Positions 35,895 through 44,447 of a stretch of DNA of 64,000 bases are shown in pieces (the stretch's first letter is position 1; each line of letters opens with the position of its first letter). The stretch is from CAZIUL01 sp964542475 (GTDB taxonomy: Bacteria > Planctomycetota > B15-G4 > CAYZWU01). Made by a program: the position numbers and the translations under genes. Under the pieces are notes generated by a model, which was not told where the DNA came from, did not search any database, and worked only from the letters and a program-made list of their open reading frames with translations. The DNA lies in NCBI GenBank assembly GCA_964542475.1, contig CAZIUL010000015.1, forward strand, positions 1-64,000, in the 5' to 3' direction.

Positions 35895-37346
35895 CTAACC
35901 CTCAGGCATCCAACGAAGAACGGGTTCCTTGACCGCCTTGAGCTCGTCCAGCCTGCTGACATCCGTTGTGAACGGCGCTTTTTTTAGGCTTTCCGGGTTA
36001 TCCCTCGCTTCTTCTGCTATTTCCTCCATAACGGTCGCAAACCGGTCGAGCGTCTCCTTGGACTCGGTCTCCGTCGGTTCGATCATGATCGCTTCCTCGA
36101 CGATCAGGGGAAAGTAGACAGTGGGTGGATGAACGCCCTTGTCGATGAGCCGTTTCGCTATGTCAACGGTTTTTACCCTCTTGAAACCCTTCTGGTTGGC
36201 CACGAACTCGTGCATGCATATTCGGTCGAACCGTACGGGGAAATGTTTTCCCACCTTGACCCTGAGGTAGTTGGCGTTCAGCACCGCGTTTTCAGCAACC
36301 CTTTTCATGCCGTCCGGCCCAAGCGTAAGGATGTAGGCGAACGCCCTCAGCACAACCATTGAGTTTCCGAAAAAGGAGCGTGTGCGGCCTATCGAAAGGG
36401 GAAAATCATCGGAGAAGTAAAACCCGTCCTTTCCCTTGACCAGGCGCGGGACAGGCAGGTACGGCGCAAGGTGGGAGGCGACACCGATCGGTCCGGAACC
36501 CGGCCCCCCGCATCCATGGGGGGATGAAAATGTTTTGTGCAGGTTGAAGTGCATCACATCGATCCCCGCGTCTCCCGGCCGTGTGATTCCGAGCAGGGCG
36601 TTGAGGTTTGCGCCGTCCATGTAGACCTGTGCGCCGGCCTCGTGGACAAGCGAACAGACGGTTTCGATGTCCTTCTCGAAAAGCCCCAGGGTGTTGGGGT
36701 TGGTGACCATGACAGCTGCCGTGCTGCTGTTGAGGTGCTTTTTCAGGTCGTCTAAGTCTATAAGGCCCGTTTCATGGGAAGATTTGATCTGCCTGGTTTT
36801 GAACCCTGCAAGCGTGCATGACGCCGGGTTTGTACCGTGAGCCGAGTCCGGGATCAACACCACGCGCCGTTCATCCTGTTTTTGCTCTTCGAGGTGTTTG
36901 CGTATGACCAGAAGCGCTGTCAGTTCGCCCTGTGCTCCTGCCGAAGGGTGGAGGGAAACCTCGTCCATCCCGGAGATCTCGGCAAGGTACCGCTCGGTCA
37001 GAAGCATAAGCTCGGTGAACCCCTGTGTGGTCTCCGAAGGTTGGTACGGGTGTAGACCGGCGAACGCGGTAAGAGTACAGGCGCTTTCGTGAAAACAGGG
37101 GTTGTACTTCATGGTGCAGGAACCCAGGGGATAAAAGCAGTCGTTGACCCCGGTGTTGCGCCCGGAAAGTTCGGTGAAGTGGCGTACCAGGTCGAGCTCA
37201 CCGACCTCCGGCAGGTCCGGGGGCGAGCTCCTCAGGAGCCTCTCCGGTATGAAATCGTTGGAAGGCGGGAGATCTTTCTCATCCGGCAACCTGGTTGCGC
37301 GGCGGCCCCGCCTGCTTTTTTCGAATATCAGTCTTGAATCGCGCAT
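35895..37346 (-). CDS. gcvPB: Glycine dehydrogenase (decarboxylating) subunit 2
   Basis: A 483-aa PLP-dependent half of the split P-protein. It decarboxylates glycine and passes the aminomethyl group to lipoyl-GcvH together with GcvPA. The PLP lysine is in HFNLHKTFSSPHGCGGPG near 270; GSCTMKYNP near 70 and DSAHGTNPAS near 165 are typical of the B subunit. Its ATG shares a base with the gcvPA stop at 37346, so translation is coupled. Last gene of the gcvH-gcvPA-gcvPB operon. Confidence 0.97.
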   Translation of the reverse strand: MRDSRLIFEKSRRGRRATRLPDEKDLPPSNDFIPERLLRSSPPDLPEVGELDLVRHFTELSGRNTGVNDCFYPLGSCTMKYNPCFHESACTLTAFAGLHPYQPSETTQGFTELMLLTERYLAEISGMDEVSLHPSAGAQGELTALLVIRKHLEEQKQDERRVVLIPDSAHGTNPASCTLAGFKTRQIKSSHETGLIDLDDLKKHLNSSTAAVMVTNPNTLGLFEKDIETVCSLVHEAGAQVYMDGANLNALLGITRPGDAGIDVMHFNLHKTFSSPHGCGGPGSGPIGVASHLAPYLPVPRLVKGKDGFYFSDDFPLSIGRTRSFFGNSMVVLRAFAYILTLGPDGMKRVAENAVLNANYLRVKVGKHFPVRFDRICMHEFVANQKGFKRVKTVDIAKRLIDKGVHPPTVYFPLIVEEAIMIEPTETESKETLDRFATVMEEIAEEARDNPESLKKAPFTTDVSRLDELKAVKEPVLRWMPEG

Positions 37347-38689
37347 TATCCGAGACCTTTCAAAACCTCAGCCAGTTTTTCGACATCGCTGTCCGATGTC
37401 GTTTCCGTCACGCAGAAGAGCATCAGCTTGTCGCAACCCGTGTAATCCCTGCCGAGATCGTAGCCGCTGATGATGCCGTTTTCTAGAAGTGCGGCGCTGA
37501 CCTTTGATGCAGGTATTGGACAGCGTACGACGAACTCCTTGAAGAACGGCGCGGTGTACGTCAGGTCGAATCCGTCGATAGCCGCGATCCGTTTTGCCGC
37601 TCCGTGGCTTTTCTTGAGTATGATGCGGCCAAGGGCTCCGAAGCCTTCGCGCCCGAGCGCGGTCATGTACACCAGCGCACGTATCGCCATCAGGGCGTTG
37701 TTGGTGCATATATTGGATGTGGCTCTTTCTCTGCGGATGTGTTGTTCCCTGGCCTGAAAGGTGAGCACGTAGCCGGGCTTTCCCCTACGATCCACTGTCT
37801 GGCCCACTATTCTTCCTGGAATACGGCGCACCAACTTTTTCGCGCAGGACAGGAAGCCGAAGCCCGGGCCGCCGAACGACATCGGAACACCGAGCCCCTG
37901 CCCCTCGCCTGTTGTAATGTCGGCGCCGATTTGCCCGGGTGGCTTGAGAACGGAAAGCGAAACCGGATCCGTCGAGACGATCGAAAAAGCCCCCCGTGCT
38001 TTCGCCAGGGACACCGACGGCTCTACATCTTCGATGCAGCCGAAGAAGTTCGGATTTTGGAGGATGACCGCTGCCGTATTCTCGGTCAGGTTGCCGTCGG
38101 TTTTCTCCATGGAGGTCGAACCGTCTTTGGAGACGGGAAGCTCCACGACATCTACATCCAGGCGCTGCAGGTAAGTGGTCAAAACCGCTCTGAACTCGGG
38201 GTGTACGGTTTCTGAGACCAAAACCCTCTTTCGTTTCGTCGTGTCTACCGCCATCAGGGCCGCCTCTGCCATTGCCGAAGCGCCGTCATACATGGAGGCG
38301 TTCGAGATTTCCATGCCGGTAAGCATGCATATTAGGGTTTGATACTCGAAGAACGCCTGAAGCGCGCCCTGGCTCAGTTCGGGCTGGTATGGCGTATAGG
38401 CCGTTACGAACTCGGAGCGGCTCGCCAGATTGTCTACGACCGCCGGAATGAAGTGGTGATATACACCAGCTCCCAGAAACGAGGGCATTTCAGAGGACGG
38501 CCTGTTTTTGGCGCCTAAAGATTTGATTTCGGCAACCACATCCATTTCGGGCATCCCCTTTGGGATGTCGAGGTTCCCTTTCAGCCTGATCGATTCCGGG
38601 ATGCAGCGGAAAAGTTCGTCTTTGTTTTTTATTCCGATGGCCTTCATCATCTCAGCCTGATCGGATTCCGTGTTTTGAATGTACGGCAC
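37346..38689 (-). CDS. gcvPA: Glycine dehydrogenase (decarboxylating) subunit 1
   Basis: 447 aa, the N-terminal half of the split P-protein; pairs with GcvPB to form the glycine decarboxylase of the glycine cleavage system. Diagnostic blocks are FLGAGVYHHFIPA near 70-82, TAYTPYQPELSQGALQAFFEYQT near 95-117 (conserved throughout, first part YTPYQPE), and SFGGPGFGF near 268. It lies 1 nt into gcvPB and about 150 nt after gcvH; that gap contains a perfect 27-bp inverted repeat. Confidence 0.97.
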   Translation of the reverse strand: MPYIQNTESDQAEMMKAIGIKNKDELFRCIPESIRLKGNLDIPKGMPEMDVVAEIKSLGAKNRPSSEMPSFLGAGVYHHFIPAVVDNLASRSEFVTAYTPYQPELSQGALQAFFEYQTLICMLTGMEISNASMYDGASAMAEAALMAVDTTKRKRVLVSETVHPEFRAVLTTYLQRLDVDVVELPVSKDGSTSMEKTDGNLTENTAAVILQNPNFFGCIEDVEPSVSLAKARGAFSIVSTDPVSLSVLKPPGQIGADITTGEGQGLGVPMSFGGPGFGFLSCAKKLVRRIPGRIVGQTVDRRGKPGYVLTFQAREQHIRRERATSNICTNNALMAIRALVYMTALGREGFGALGRIILKKSHGAAKRIAAIDGFDLTYTAPFFKEFVVRCPIPASKVSAALLENGIISGYDLGRDYTGCDKLMLFCVTETTSDSDVEKLAEVLKGLG

Positions 38690-38717
38690 GTTAGCTCCTT
38701 AGATCTCTAAATGTTCG

Positions 38718-38792
38718 AAGGTTCAGAGGTTCCGGGGTTCAAGGATGCTGATAGACATCGCCATACCTTGAACCCCGGAACCTCTGAACCTT
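38718..38792. repeat. Element C: perfect 27-bp inverted repeat in the gcv operon
   Basis: Arm 38718-38744 (AAGGTTCAGAGGTTCCGGGG...) is the exact reverse complement of 38766-38792, with a 21-nt loop. The arms are made of the GAACCTCTGAACCTTGAACC units also seen at 2974-3010, and more units follow to about 38812. It lies between gcvH and gcvPA and would form a very stable mRNA hairpin. Confidence 0.8.
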
Positions 38793-38841
38793 GAACCTCC
38801 GAACCTCTGAGCCTACTCAGGTTCAGACAGCTGAATGCTTC

Positions 38842-39267
38842 TCAATCGCTGTCGCCAGTTCCTGCGTCATCACCCATCTCTTCTTCATCTTCGTTTTCGA
38901 GCTGAGACGCATATTCCTCGGGGCTCAGGAGGTTTTCGATTTCCGAAGGATCGCTTGCCTTGATTTTGACCAGCCATCCTTCGTTGTAGCAGTCATTCGA
39001 TATGAGCTCCAGCTCCTCTGCAACGGCTGTGTTTACCTCGATGATATCGCCGCTGATTGGGGCGAGGATGTCCGATACCGCCTTGACCGATTCGATCTCG
39101 CCGAGGTGTTCTCCCTGCTCCGCCTTGTCACCTACTTCGGGAAGCTGAATAAACACCAGGTCTGAAAGATGTTTTACTGCGAAATCACTTAGTCCCATGG
39201 TGAGCACTTCGCCTTCGAGCAAGCCCCATTCATGGGATTCCAGATACCGTCTGTCTTCGGGAACCAT
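38842..39267 (-). CDS. gcvH: Glycine cleavage system H protein
   Basis: A lipoyl carrier protein that shuttles the aminomethyl group between P, T and L proteins. Start at ATG 39267 (141 aa) because of AAGGAAGGAG 7 nt upstream. YLESHEWG near 8-15, lipoylated Lys62 in ESVKAV, and the ISGDIIEVN strand are canonical. The C-terminal 20 residues are an unusual acidic tail (ENEDEEEMGDDAGTG) beyond the normal domain end. First gene of the gcvH-gcvPA-gcvPB operon; gcvT is not in the window. Confidence 0.96.
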   Translation of the reverse strand: MVPEDRRYLESHEWGLLEGEVLTMGLSDFAVKHLSDLVFIQLPEVGDKAEQGEHLGEIESVKAVSDILAPISGDIIEVNTAVAEELELISNDCYNEGWLVKIKASDPSEIENLLSPEEYASQLENEDEEEMGDDAGTGDSD

Positions 39268-39297
39268 GGTGTAACTCCTTCCTTTCGATCTAACCAT

Positions 39298-39664
39298 GAA
39301 TTGTGCGTCAAATTTTGTACAACATTTTTATCTTATATACACCGTGTGGAGCAGCTCTTGTTCTGCTGTTGACAGGCAATCGTACTTTTTGAGAAATCAT
39401 AGCTTCCCAGACAAGCCCAGCCCAGGGAATGCACTGAAGCATGAAATATTGATAATTGTAAAAATAGTTTCAAGCCAAAAAGTTTAAAGAACTCCCCGGT
39501 TATGCGGCGATGCGCCTGAAAACAGTTTCCAGACTCGGCGATTGTTGCTTTTCGTGCTTCAGATACCCCCGGTTAAATGACGATTTGAATATAGATTACA
39601 GCGTTTAGTCATAAGGACCCAGGTTGCTGCTGGAACAGGGGTTCGGTATTGGAGAGTTGTAAGA
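39298..39664. other. Divergent promoter region, gcvH / DUF4388 gene
   Basis: AT-rich, with GAGCAGCTC near 39351-39359 (a small palindrome) and TATATACACC upstream of gcvH. I looked for a glycine riboswitch on the gcvH strand and did not find its conserved segments. Confidence 0.45.
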
Positions 39665-42600
39665 ATGCCTATTAAAGGCGATCTTGTCCGAATCGATTTG
39701 GCCGGTATCTTTCAGATGTTGACCCTCAACCAGAACGAGGGAACGCTGAACATCTATTACGGGGGCAAGCACAAATCGATCTACTTTATTCCTCGCGGCA
39801 TAATCATACCATTTGACAAGGATACGATGGATGACAGGGTTCTTTCCCTTCTTTTGAGGCAGGGCAAGCTCAGCGATGAGCAGCTCGAGAGGGCCAGGCA
39901 TAACACCGATACCCTGAACACGGATCTCCTTGGCGCTGTGCTCCAGATGCGCTATGTTTCACAAGAGGATGTTCACGCGGCGTTCATGTATCAGGCGGAA
40001 GAGGATTTTTATGAGCTGTTCCTTGTCAAGGATGCATGTTTCGAGTTCCTGGAAGATGAAAAGCCTTCAGACGGGAAGACTATGGATGAACGCTTCATCT
40101 TGTCTCCGGAAAACCTGCTCATGGAAGCCGTGCGCAGGAAGGATGAATGGAGCCACATCCGGAACCTTGTGCCGTCCGATGTGGAGGTGTTCGAAACAAT
40201 CGAGCATGGACTCCCCGAACATGTGAACGATGAGAACGGAGAGTACTCGCTGATCTTGAGTGCCATCGACGGCGTGCGAAGCGTCAACCGTATAATCGAG
40301 AAAACACGCCTTCATCGCTTCACCGTTTTCAAGAAATGTTCCATGCTTGCGGACAGCGGCAAAATAGCTCCGATCGATATTCATCTGCTTGCCCTGAGGG
40401 CGGACGAATCCATCGAAGCGTCCCGTACCTGGGATGCGATCGATCTCTATGAACGCGCATTATCAGCGGGCATGGATGATTATTCCATACTTGAGAAGCT
40501 TGGGAGCGCCTACGAATCAGTGGGCGAAAACAAGAAAGCGGTTGCACAGTTTTACAGGCTCTGCGAGCTGTGCGAGGCAAAAGGGGCCCTGAAGCAGGCC
40601 ATCAGGTATTACACCCTTGCCAGGAAGCTCATGCCTATCGAGATCCGGGCGAAGGAACGCATCTTTCAGCTTTATCTCAACAACAGGGAACTTTTCGAAG
40701 ACTCTGATTATGATGTCATCTCCGAAGGAAGGGAGCTTGCGCTTGTTTTCAAGGAGATCGGCCGCTCGCAGGCGGCAACGGAAGTTGTGCACCTGATGTT
40801 CGAGGCGTTCAGTGACAGGAAAGACGTGCTTGACGTACTCGCTCAGCTGGCATTGGATATCAGCAGCCCGGCAGTCGCTCTCACGGTCATGCAACAGCTG
40901 GGAGATCTTTTGCTCCGAGACAACGACAGCTCGAACGCCCTGCGTGTGTACCGGCGCATAAAGTGCATTGATCCGGAGCATAGGGGCATTGATGACAAGC
41001 TCGATCGGTTGATCGAAGACGACCTGATTCTACGCAAGAAAAGGGGTAAGGCTCTTAAAACGATCATGCTGATCGTTGTGTTTATCGGTCTTTTTTCAGC
41101 CTATTTTCTGTTCAACTCCATGGCGTTCGAGGCATATGCAGCCATCAACTATGAAGACCTTGTTGCAGAAAACGAGTTTGACCGGGCGCGCACAGAATAT
41201 GAGAGCTTTTGTGCCGGCTATCCCTTGAGCATCTACTGGTTTCTTGCAAAGGAGAAGCTTGCTTCGATCCAGAGCTTGCACGAGAGACACAAAACCACCA
41301 GGGATTTGAAGAAGAGGTATGCGGAGCAGGAAAGAATCGAGGCTCAGATCAAGGCGGAAAACCTATACAGGGAAGCGTCGATTCATTTGAACTCCTCCAA
41401 CCTGGAGGATGCGTTCAGGCTGATGAAGAAAGCATCGGCTTACGCAACCGACAATGCGTGGAGCGAGGAGAACGGGCTGGAAGATAAGATCGCAAGCCTG
41501 GCTCAATACTTCGAGGATGCCGGGGAACTCGAGCTGCAGGCACAGAAACTGAATGAGGCCGGGAAATACAAAGAGGCCCACGGAAGGCTGGCCAGGCTTG
41601 CCGATGAGTACAGATTGGCTCCCGGTGTTTGCGATATAACGCTGCCGATCTTGGTGAAATCGAACCCTTCAGGCGCCAGGATCAGGATAAACGGTGAAGA
41701 CGCATATGTTGCTGATGGAGAAAGAAAGGCTGTAACGCCGGCGGTTTTGTACGTCCCATCGAGCCGGGCATTGGAGGTCGAAGTTGAGAAAGAAGGGTTC
41801 ATGGCCGAAAGGCATGAGATCGATGTGTTATCGAACCACGAACTGAGCTTCGAACTGCGTTTCAGATCCGAAAAGGTTTTCAAGATTGGGGGCATGCTTG
41901 CCTCTCCGCCCGTTCAAGCCGGGGCAATGCTGGCTTTGGGGTATCGCAGCGGACGGGTGAAGCTGTACGATCCCGGGACCTCTTCCTTTTTGTGGGAATA
42001 CCTCATAAAAGACCTCAAGAACATCGAATCTCCCCTGGGTGTCGCTGAAGAAATGGTGATGTTTTGTTGGGGGAAGGAACAGGTTTCAGCGCTGTCGCTC
42101 GACAACGGAGAACCGTTGTGGGAAAGCAGGCTGCCCGGAAGGCTCTCGTACGCGCCTGTCAAATCCGGAGGTGCTGTGTTCGTGGCGCTTGACCCGGATA
42201 AGGTGGCGCTTCTCGATCCCGAAACCGGCCGGATACGGCTTACCGTTGACCTCGACAGCGCGGCAGCCTTGGGTCCGGTCCCATGGAAGCAGGGTGCCGT
42301 GCTTGCACTCGAAAACGGGCTGCTGGTGTGGATCGATGGCCGGAACGGATCCATCTGTTTCAAAAGAATGCTATCTGGCAGGCCCACCTCCATTGCTGTG
42401 AGCGGTGATAAGCTGCTTGTGGGCGGCGCAAAAGGGAGTATCGAGTGCCTGGGAATGAACTCTGCAGAGCTTATCTACTCGTTCACGGCCGCTACGGAGC
42501 ATCCCGTCAATCAAATCGCAGCCGAAGCGGGGTATGTGTATACCGTGCTTGGAAATAAGCGCATCTTGGCTGTGGAAACATCAACGCTCCGGGTTACCGG

Positions 42601-42826
42601 AGAGTTCGAGCTGCCCGAAGGGAGTATTTGCTTGAGCAAAGGAGGAGGGCGGAAATCGATTGCCGCCGGAGCCTCCAACTCGATGATGTACCTTCTGAGG
42701 GCGTCTGATCTGTCACAGATCCGAAAATACCGTGCAGGCGGTTCGATCGACTTTTACGGTTTTTCGCTTGAGGGGTACGCGTTCTTTTACTCGAGTGACG
42801 GGGTTCTGAACGGTATTCGCTATTGA
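39665..42826 (+). CDS. DUF4388-TPR-transmembrane-PEGA-beta-propeller protein
   Basis: 1053 aa, apparently one gene linking cytoplasm and envelope. Order: DUF4388 (about 1-105; DLVRIDLAGIFQMLTLNQ), a winged-helix-like segment near 205-235, TPR-like repeats (245-440), Lys/Arg-rich stop then membrane segment (464-486), helical region (490-650), PEGA domain (658-738; VKSNPSGARIRINGEDAYV) and a PQQ/WD-like beta-propeller (738-1053; repeated W-E-L and G-x-V-x-A-L patterns). The positive-inside rule puts DUF4388 inside and the propeller outside. DUF4388 is often found with MglA/roadblock proteins, which follow directly. I infer a sensor or scaffold; no activity is assignable. Confidence 0.82.
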   Translation: MPIKGDLVRIDLAGIFQMLTLNQNEGTLNIYYGGKHKSIYFIPRGIIIPFDKDTMDDRVLSLLLRQGKLSDEQLERARHNTDTLNTDLLGAVLQMRYVSQEDVHAAFMYQAEEDFYELFLVKDACFEFLEDEKPSDGKTMDERFILSPENLLMEAVRRKDEWSHIRNLVPSDVEVFETIEHGLPEHVNDENGEYSLILSAIDGVRSVNRIIEKTRLHRFTVFKKCSMLADSGKIAPIDIHLLALRADESIEASRTWDAIDLYERALSAGMDDYSILEKLGSAYESVGENKKAVAQFYRLCELCEAKGALKQAIRYYTLARKLMPIEIRAKERIFQLYLNNRELFEDSDYDVISEGRELALVFKEIGRSQAATEVVHLMFEAFSDRKDVLDVLAQLALDISSPAVALTVMQQLGDLLLRDNDSSNALRVYRRIKCIDPEHRGIDDKLDRLIEDDLILRKKRGKALKTIMLIVVFIGLFSAYFLFNSMAFEAYAAINYEDLVAENEFDRARTEYESFCAGYPLSIYWFLAKEKLASIQSLHERHKTTRDLKKRYAEQERIEAQIKAENLYREASIHLNSSNLEDAFRLMKKASAYATDNAWSEENGLEDKIASLAQYFEDAGELELQAQKLNEAGKYKEAHGRLARLADEYRLAPGVCDITLPILVKSNPSGARIRINGEDAYVADGERKAVTPAVLYVPSSRALEVEVEKEGFMAERHEIDVLSNHELSFELRFRSEKVFKIGGMLASPPVQAGAMLALGYRSGRVKLYDPGTSSFLWEYLIKDLKNIESPLGVAEEMVMFCWGKEQVSALSLDNGEPLWESRLPGRLSYAPVKSGGAVFVALDPDKVALLDPETGRIRLTVDLDSAAALGPVPWKQGAVLALENGLLVWIDGRNGSICFKRMLSGRPTSIAVSGDKLLVGGAKGSIECLGMNSAELIYSFTAATEHPVNQIAAEAGYVYTVLGNKRILAVETSTLRVTGEFELPEGSICLSKGGGRKSIAAGASNSMMYLLRASDLSQIRKYRAGGSIDFYGFSLEGYAFFYSSDGVLNGIRY

Positions 42827-42835
42827 AAATGCGGG

Positions 42836-42870
42836 TTAGAGCACTTTTCATTCAGGCTGGTGTGCTCTAA
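42836..42870 (+). promoter_or_regulatory. Hairpin covering the start of the TPR-roadblock gene
   Basis: TTAGAGCAC (42836-42844) and GTGCTCTAA (42862-42870) are perfect complements with a 17-nt loop; the last paired base is the A of the ATG at 42870. There is no ribosome site, so the hairpin could gate initiation, or the true start may be the ATG at 42885. Confidence 0.4.
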
Positions 42871-44093
42871 TGACGATATTCTGTATGGGTTTGGTTTGGT
42901 TCAAATTTGTTTATCGGGGAAAGGCGGAATTGGGAATCATCCAAAACATAAAAGCCCGTGCTTTGCTAAGCAGGTTGAAGAAACGCATCGAGACGGACGC
43001 GTCTCCGGCTGCTGTCGCCGAGCTGGCGCGGTTTTACATCATCTCGGGCAGGGTCGGTGAGGCGTACACACTGCTGAAGCAGTACAAGGACGTATACGCT
43101 GATTCTGAAACAATAAAGGATGTCTGGTCCTACATCCTGAAGGCGAGAGCGGGCGAGAGCGTGAGAGATGCCATTGATGCGGCGAAAAACGATCCCACAC
43201 CGGAGTCGTTTATGAGCGTTGTTGAGGCATACCGTGTCAGGGATGATACGGATGCGGCGGCAGAGTACTGCGGGAAGCTCATCAGCCGGTACCCGGATTT
43301 CGCTCCGGCTTATCTAACGATGGCGGAGTTGCGCCTATCACGTCTGGTCAATGACTATTCGGCCAAGGATGCCGGTGCTGCGGAAGCGGCGCTCTTGAAG
43401 GCCATGGAGCTGGACCCGGGCGATCAGGATGCCCGCTGTCTTCTGGCCGGCCTGTACTATTCTTGTGCATTGACGACGAAAGCGTCGGGCTTGGTGCGGG
43501 AGATCCTGAACGAAGCACCGGGCCATGCTCGGGCTCTCGAGATCGAGGAGCTTATCGGTTCCGTTCCTCTTCAGGACGAGGACACCGATTTCAGGTTTTC
43601 GGAGATCGAAGAGAAAAGGTCGTTCATTCATGAATGGCCGAAACATGAATGCGGTGCTGAACCCGCTGGTGCCGATTTCGAAGCTCCTCAGCAAAGCTGT
43701 GCCGATTTTGCCTCCTTTATCCAAAAGTCCTTGGATGTTGAGGGCACGTCAGCAGCTGTTTTTATCGGCCATGGTGATGGAGATGAAGCGGTTGGAGCCG
43801 GTGTATGTTGCGACGGGTCGGACTGGCAGGCCTTCGCTGAGTTTGTGGATACATTTGGGAAAGCCGCACGAAAATGTTCTCTTCGCATGGATATCGGAGC
43901 CTTGGAAAAGTGCGTGATCGAAGGCGAAGAAAACGCGGTAATCTTGAGGGATCTGCAAAGCGGCACCGCGGCCTTTCTTGCCGATGACAGGAATCGCGTC
44001 AATAAGATTTATCCCGAATTGCGGGATATTGTTGAGCAAACGGCAATAGTTACTGGATCGGATGATGAAAAAGCTGCTGCAGGGACTCAATGA
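42870..44093 (+). CDS. TPR protein with C-terminal roadblock/LC7 domain
   Basis: 407 aa. A short hydrophobic N-terminus (about 4-14) precedes TPR-like helices (25-225; SGRVGEAYTLLKQY, FAPAYLTMAELRLSR, ALLKAMELDPGDQDARCLLAGLYY), an acidic linker (230-275) and a roadblock/LC7-like domain (about 278-400). Roadblock domains bind and regulate small Ras-like GTPases. The start is uncertain (ATG 42870 or 42885), because a hairpin covers the first and no ribosome site is seen. Its end overlaps the next roadblock gene by 32 nt, so the two are likely translationally coupled. Confidence 0.75.
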   Translation: MTIFCMGLVWFKFVYRGKAELGIIQNIKARALLSRLKKRIETDASPAAVAELARFYIISGRVGEAYTLLKQYKDVYADSETIKDVWSYILKARAGESVRDAIDAAKNDPTPESFMSVVEAYRVRDDTDAAAEYCGKLISRYPDFAPAYLTMAELRLSRLVNDYSAKDAGAAEAALLKAMELDPGDQDARCLLAGLYYSCALTTKASGLVREILNEAPGHARALEIEELIGSVPLQDEDTDFRFSEIEEKRSFIHEWPKHECGAEPAGADFEAPQQSCADFASFIQKSLDVEGTSAAVFIGHGDGDEAVGAGVCCDGSDWQAFAEFVDTFGKAARKCSLRMDIGALEKCVIEGEENAVILRDLQSGTAAFLADDRNRVNKIYPELRDIVEQTAIVTGSDDEKAAAGTQ

Positions 44094-44418
44094 GAACATT
44101 GGGGTGCGCGGGAGTTTGATTATGACCCGCGATGGAGTGTTGGTGGAAGACTGCTTGAACGTTTCGCTGGAGCAGGAAACCATAGCCGCGTTGGCTTCAT
44201 CGCTTTTGAACACCTTCTCAAGGACGGATTCCTCTTTCCGGGTGAAAAAGCCCTGCCGCGTCACGCTTTCAGCAAAACATGGAAGCCTGATATTCGAAAT
44301 AATGGAAAGCCTTGTGCTTGTAACGGTCGTTGACAAAGGCATCGACATCGATGTCACGATGCTGGAGATAACCGGGCTGGCCAGGAGGCTGCAGCGCATG
44401 ACTAGAATAGAAGTGTAG
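44062..44418 (+). CDS. Stand-alone roadblock/LC7-domain protein
   Basis: A 118-aa single roadblock/LC7 domain (residues 5-115; GVRGSLIMTRDGVLVED near 12-28 with the usual hydrophobic strand-turn-strand start). It is a probable GTPase-activating or scaffold partner of the MglA-type GTPase encoded next. It overlaps the TPR-roadblock gene by 32 nt and is followed by the GTPase gene after about 30 nt. Confidence 0.85.
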   Translation: MMKKLLQGLNENIGVRGSLIMTRDGVLVEDCLNVSLEQETIAALASSLLNTFSRTDSSFRVKKPCRVTLSAKHGSLIFEIMESLVLVTVVDKGIDIDVTMLEITGLARRLQRMTRIEV

Positions 44419-44447
44419 GATTCTGTAATCTGGGAGAGATGAAATCT

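Noticed and set aside
39268..39664. Glycine riboswitch upstream of gcvH
   Set aside because: Expected conserved segments and the tandem aptamer layout were not found on the minus strand; only an AT-rich promoter-like stretch is visible.
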